DNA of 64,000 nt from JADJSS01 sp046329815 (lineage in GTDB: Bacteria; Bacteroidota; Bacteroidia; Chitinophagales; JADIYW01): NCBI GenBank assembly GCA_046329815.1, contig JAXLTY010000002.1:248001-312000 (forward strand). The letters run 5' to 3'. Position 1 is the first letter of the stretch. Each line of letters begins with the position of its first letter. Both the position numbers and the translations under genes were made by a program. Shown piece by piece: positions 61,111-64,000 of the stretch. The notes beneath the pieces are model-generated. The model ran no database searches. It saw only the letters and a list, made by a program, of their open reading frames with translations, and was not told the origin of the DNA.

Positions 61111-62211
61111 ATGAAGAAATTACAAACTATTTTAATTGCACTATTATTTACATTCAATGTATCAGCACAGGATTTTGCGTATGAAGGTCCGGCAAAATCA
61201 GAAGTAAAGTCATTTTGGATTAACGCAATGGGCATTCAAAAAACCGGTAAGTTTGCGGAAGGTGTTGCCGTTCTGGAAGCTAAGATGGCTGCTGTGAAAC
61301 AAAAAGATCCGGCATATAAAACAGATAAGATGGAAGCTGAGATTGCAAAATGGAAAGCTAAAGCAGGCACGGCAAGCAGCAGTAACTCAGGAACAACTGC
61401 TGCTGCTAATAACAGCAATCTTTCGCCGACACAAAAATCTATAAAAGCAGATAAGCTGATGCGGAGCTTATTTGTGGAAACACCATTAAAAGTAAATCAA
61501 AGCGATGTGCCCGTAATGGAATTCCGGTTTAAAGAATATACTGATAAATTACAGGAATTGATTGATTTAAATACAAGACCGAATGCCAGTGACATTAAGT
61601 ATATCAAAACGTATATCGCATCTTCTGCCTACGGCACTAATCAACTGATTGGAAATATAGAAGCCGTAAAAACGACTGCAGGCGATTTAAATGGTGTAGC
61701 GCAAAATTATTATTTAGCAAAATATCATCAGCTATATTGGGATGCCGCGCAAAAAATATTTCCGGAAGAAACGGATTTCGCAGATGAGTATAAAAAGATA
61801 ACTGCTTTAGTTGCCGCTAATGGCAGTCTTGAAGATATGAAAGCAGGCACCGCAAAGAATAATGAACAGGAAATAAAAAATCGTAAACTTCCAACGGCTG
61901 TAATGAAAGATGCTGCCGCTGAAAAAATGATGATAGATGCGTTTAATAAAATGTACAAGAATGATTATAATGGAACGGCTTATAAAGCTGTCATTTTGCA
62001 AAGCGACTGGCATTCTGTGCGTCATGAAATCAGTGGTATCATTACAGGTCGCCAGCGACAATTTGCGGTTGTTTTCAAAGGCAATGACAATAAATGTTAT
62101 TTAGTTAAAAGTATTTATTTATACCAGGAATTTAACGGACAAACCTATATAAATACGATTGCGAAATATGCTGAAAGCCCGAATGAGATTTTATGCGAGA
62201 ATGTGAAATAA
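61111..62211 (+). CDS. unknown secreted protein
   Basis: The 366-residue protein has a signal peptide (MKKLQTILIALLFTFNVSAQ). The mature part begins with a helical region (KMAAVKQKDPAYKTDKMEAE), then a Ser/Gly/Thr/Asn linker, and a larger domain from about residue 105. It includes LDVNTRPNASDIKYIKTYIA-like and KQAFNKMYKNDYNGTAYKAV-like stretches, and later ILQSDWHSVRHEISGIITGR and CYLVKSIYLYQEFNGQTYIN. I do not recognise a family; secretion into the periplasm is the most that can be said. It is a single gene between ychF and a right-edge adhesin-like gene. Confidence 0.72.
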   Translation: MKKLQTILIALLFTFNVSAQDFAYEGPAKSEVKSFWINAMGIQKTGKFAEGVAVLEAKMAAVKQKDPAYKTDKMEAEIAKWKAKAGTASSSNSGTTAAANNSNLSPTQKSIKADKLMRSLFVETPLKVNQSDVPVMEFRFKEYTDKLQELIDLNTRPNASDIKYIKTYIASSAYGTNQLIGNIEAVKTTAGDLNGVAQNYYLAKYHQLYWDAAQKIFPEETDFADEYKKITALVAANGSLEDMKAGTAKNNEQEIKNRKLPTAVMKDAAAEKMMIDAFNKMYKNDYNGTAYKAVILQSDWHSVRHEISGIITGRQRQFAVVFKGNDNKCYLVKSIYLYQEFNGQTYINTIAKYAESPNEILCENVK

Positions 62212-62352
62212 CATTAATAACATAAAAGATCCAGCATTATTATCTCATTCTTATCCTTCTAATTTTAGAGTATGTACTTAGTTTTGCTATACATAGTTGA
62301 TTAGATTAAACTTATTCAAAAGAAGTAGAATGATAAAAATGAAAAGGAAGTA

Positions 62353-64000
62353 TTACTTCAGCAACGTAATATTGCCTTTTCGTTTTTCTGTTTTTCCATT
62401 GAGAATAAATTCTGCAAAGTAGGCATAAACATCTTGCTGAACCGTTTCATTTTTGTATTTACCATTCCAGCCAATAGATAGATCCGTTGTTTTAAAGACT
62501 TCATTACCATAGCGGTTATAGATAATTAAACTACCTGAAAGTTCGCAATTGCTGCGAATTTTAAATTCATCATTGTTGCCATCGCCGTTTGGTGTAAATG
62601 CAGTTGGAATAAAGTAAGTACATGTTGTTGCTTCGCAGGACTTGTAAGAGATTTTAATTGTATCCGTTTCGTTAAAACAATTGGCCGTTACGGTTACATG
62701 ATAGATGCCGTCTTTAGTAACAATAAAATAGGGAAGTGTAGAACTATCTTGCCAAACATAAATTGCATTAGCTGTGGTGGCATCTAAACGCAAAGTATCG
62801 CCTTCGCAAAGCGTGGTGTCATTGCCTAAATGAATAGAAGTTGGTATAGGTGTTACAAATAAAGCTAATGAAATAATAGAATCACAATTGGAGGCATTGA
62901 CTAAAGTATCTGCATAAGTACCAGTTGTGGTAATATTTTTTCCATTAAAATTATAAATTCTTCCGTCACAGATAGTATCTGTTATAGTTGTTGAAGAAGG
63001 AGTGCCGATATTATTTACAATGGCATTGGTGGTATAGTTACAACCATTAGCATCTTTTACTATAATGCTGTAATTTCCTGCCGGTAAATTAGAATAATTT
63101 TTATTGATTGAAAAACCGGTGTTATTAAAATTATACTGAAAAGGAGCAATACCACCTGTAACCGCGCCTAAATTAACCGCACCATTATTTTTACCACAGG
63201 TAGCATGAGTAATGTTTTTAGAAAGATTGGTAATAGCGTTGGTACTACTGCTAACAGTAGTTAAAACGGACGAAATACAACCCACACTGTCTTTTACATG
63301 TACTGTATAATTACCGGCTGATACGTTTGTAAATACATTGCTGCTTTGAAAGCCATTACCAATGCTATAAGTATAAGGTGCTTTGCCACCAGTATGCGTA
63401 ATGGTAATGGTGCCACCATAGTTGCAAGTTGCATCTGTTGCTTGAGCAAAAGCAGTATATTGCGCAATAGGTTTACACAAATACATAGGCGCAATAAGAG
63501 GATTTATTTGTGTAAAAACATTACGCGGTGTATTAAATAGATTCATCCAAATAGAGCCGGAACCTGTAGCCCAAAGTGTTCCATCAGATTTTAAAATATA
63601 GGAAAACAACTCGCCTGCCATAATATCATCCACATTCGTTGCGACAAGTACAGGACTGAGTGGATTTTGAGAATTTCCAGTGCCTAATTGTCCCCAAGCA
63701 TTGTAACCCCAAGCATAACAGTTATGATTGGCATCTAACGCTAAAAAATGTAAACCATCATTGCAGCCAGAGATGGCAACTATATTATTTAGTGCATTTA
63801 ATTTTATAGGTACATTTGCAGAATTATTAGTTGCACCATTTCCGATATATGCATTAAGCGGATATCCCCAAGTATATACATCTCCGTTAGCATCAAGTGC
63901 AATCATCGCTCTAGCATTTGCTTTTATATCAATAATATTTGATAAGCCAGAAATTGGTATTGCTATTTTTGCTGTATCAGTTAGAGAACTATCATTACCT
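62353..64000 (-). CDS. RCC1/SprB-repeat protein with type IX secretion C-terminal domain, N-terminus cut
   Basis: The frame is open to the right edge, giving about 549 residues of the C-terminal part. It begins with RCC1-like repeats (MIALDANGDVYTWGYPLNAY, FLALDANHNCYAWGYNAWGQ). Then SprB-like repeats follow (YTYSIGNGFQSSNVFTNVSA, GNYSIIVKDANGCNYTTNAI), a Cys-containing beta-sandwich region, and the final gliding-motility-associated C-terminal domain (TYFIPTAFTPNGDGNNDEFK, SLIIYNRYGNEVFKTT, NGKTEKRKGNITLLK). Such proteins are exported by the type IX system and attach to the cell surface. A role in adhesion or gliding is likely. Confidence 0.9.
   Translation of the reverse strand, partial: GNDSSLTDTAKIAIPISGLSNIIDIKANARAMIALDANGDVYTWGYPLNAYIGNGATNNSANVPIKLNALNNIVAISGCNDGLHFLALDANHNCYAWGYNAWGQLGTGNSQNPLSPVLVATNVDDIMAGELFSYILKSDGTLWATGSGSIWMNLFNTPRNVFTQINPLIAPMYLCKPIAQYTAFAQATDATCNYGGTITITHTGGKAPYTYSIGNGFQSSNVFTNVSAGNYTVHVKDSVGCISSVLTTVSSSTNAITNLSKNITHATCGKNNGAVNLGAVTGGIAPFQYNFNNTGFSINKNYSNLPAGNYSIIVKDANGCNYTTNAIVNNIGTPSSTTITDTICDGRIYNFNGKNITTTGTYADTLVNASNCDSIISLALFVTPIPTSIHLGNDTTLCEGDTLRLDATTANAIYVWQDSSTLPYFIVTKDGIYHVTVTANCFNETDTIKISYKSCEATTCTYFIPTAFTPNGDGNNDEFKIRSNCELSGSLIIYNRYGNEVFKTTDLSIGWNGKYKNETVQQDVYAYFAEFILNGKTEKRKGNITLLK

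Overview
The window comes from a low-GC, Gram-negative member of the Bacteroidota, probably on the Chitinophagia/Saprospiria side, though the genus cannot be fixed from sequence alone. Evidence: promoter boxes of the Bacteroidota type TAnnTTTG, a gliding-motility/type IX secretion C-terminal domain with SprB-like repeats, a TonB-dependent receptor with a carboxypeptidase-like N-terminal domain, the MoxR/SpoIIM/DUF4350 operon, a THX ribosomal protein, many lipoproteins with a Cys lipobox, and a tRNA without encoded CCA. It reads as ordinary chromosome: dense, mixed strands, no phage, insertion sequence, CRISPR array or rRNA operon.

Layout. 1-5800: MoxR ATPase (cut by the left edge), DUF4350, DUF4129-like and SpoIIM-family membrane proteins, with a divergent RDD protein. 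5800-8200: DUF1573 protein, outer-membrane barrel, an unknown secreted protein. 8649-15062: topoisomerase IV (parE, parC), a secreted pentapeptide-repeat protein and a YdjM-like membrane hydrolase. 15067-15953: an AbiEii-type toxin with its small partner. 16005-29059: PLP enzyme, unknown lipoprotein, SMC, two unknown membrane proteins, tRNA-Arg, thioesterase, methyltransferase, lipoprotein, and a TPR histidine kinase with a LuxR-type regulator. 29134-41946: cytochrome P450, GMC oxidoreductase, radical SAM protein, NERD protein, aldehyde dehydrogenase, TonB receptor, CoA transferase. 41994-46721: Doc toxin-antitoxin, DUF4197, CinA, J-domain/KTSC protein, a 2-oxoacid dehydrogenase E2.

46749-54336 is the most distinctive part: eight full-length Crp/Fnr-family regulators, five in one run and three in a second run, with an amino-acid permease and a secreted PIG-L deacetylase on the opposite strand between them. 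All eight carry the same E-T-L-S-R recognition helix. Perfect TTGAT-N4-ATCAA palindromes sit just upstream of the first gene of each run, and near-perfect versions precede the last two genes. This suggests a self- and cross-regulated array acting on FNR-type sites, while the expected cyclic-nucleotide and Fe-S ligands are missing.

54356-64000: argG with a GNAT protein, lgt, msrB, DUF4105, THX, ychF, an unknown secreted protein, and a large RCC1/SprB adhesin-like protein cut by the right edge. Several dispersed repeat families occupy intergenic gaps, and one has inserted in frame inside a PLP-enzyme gene.
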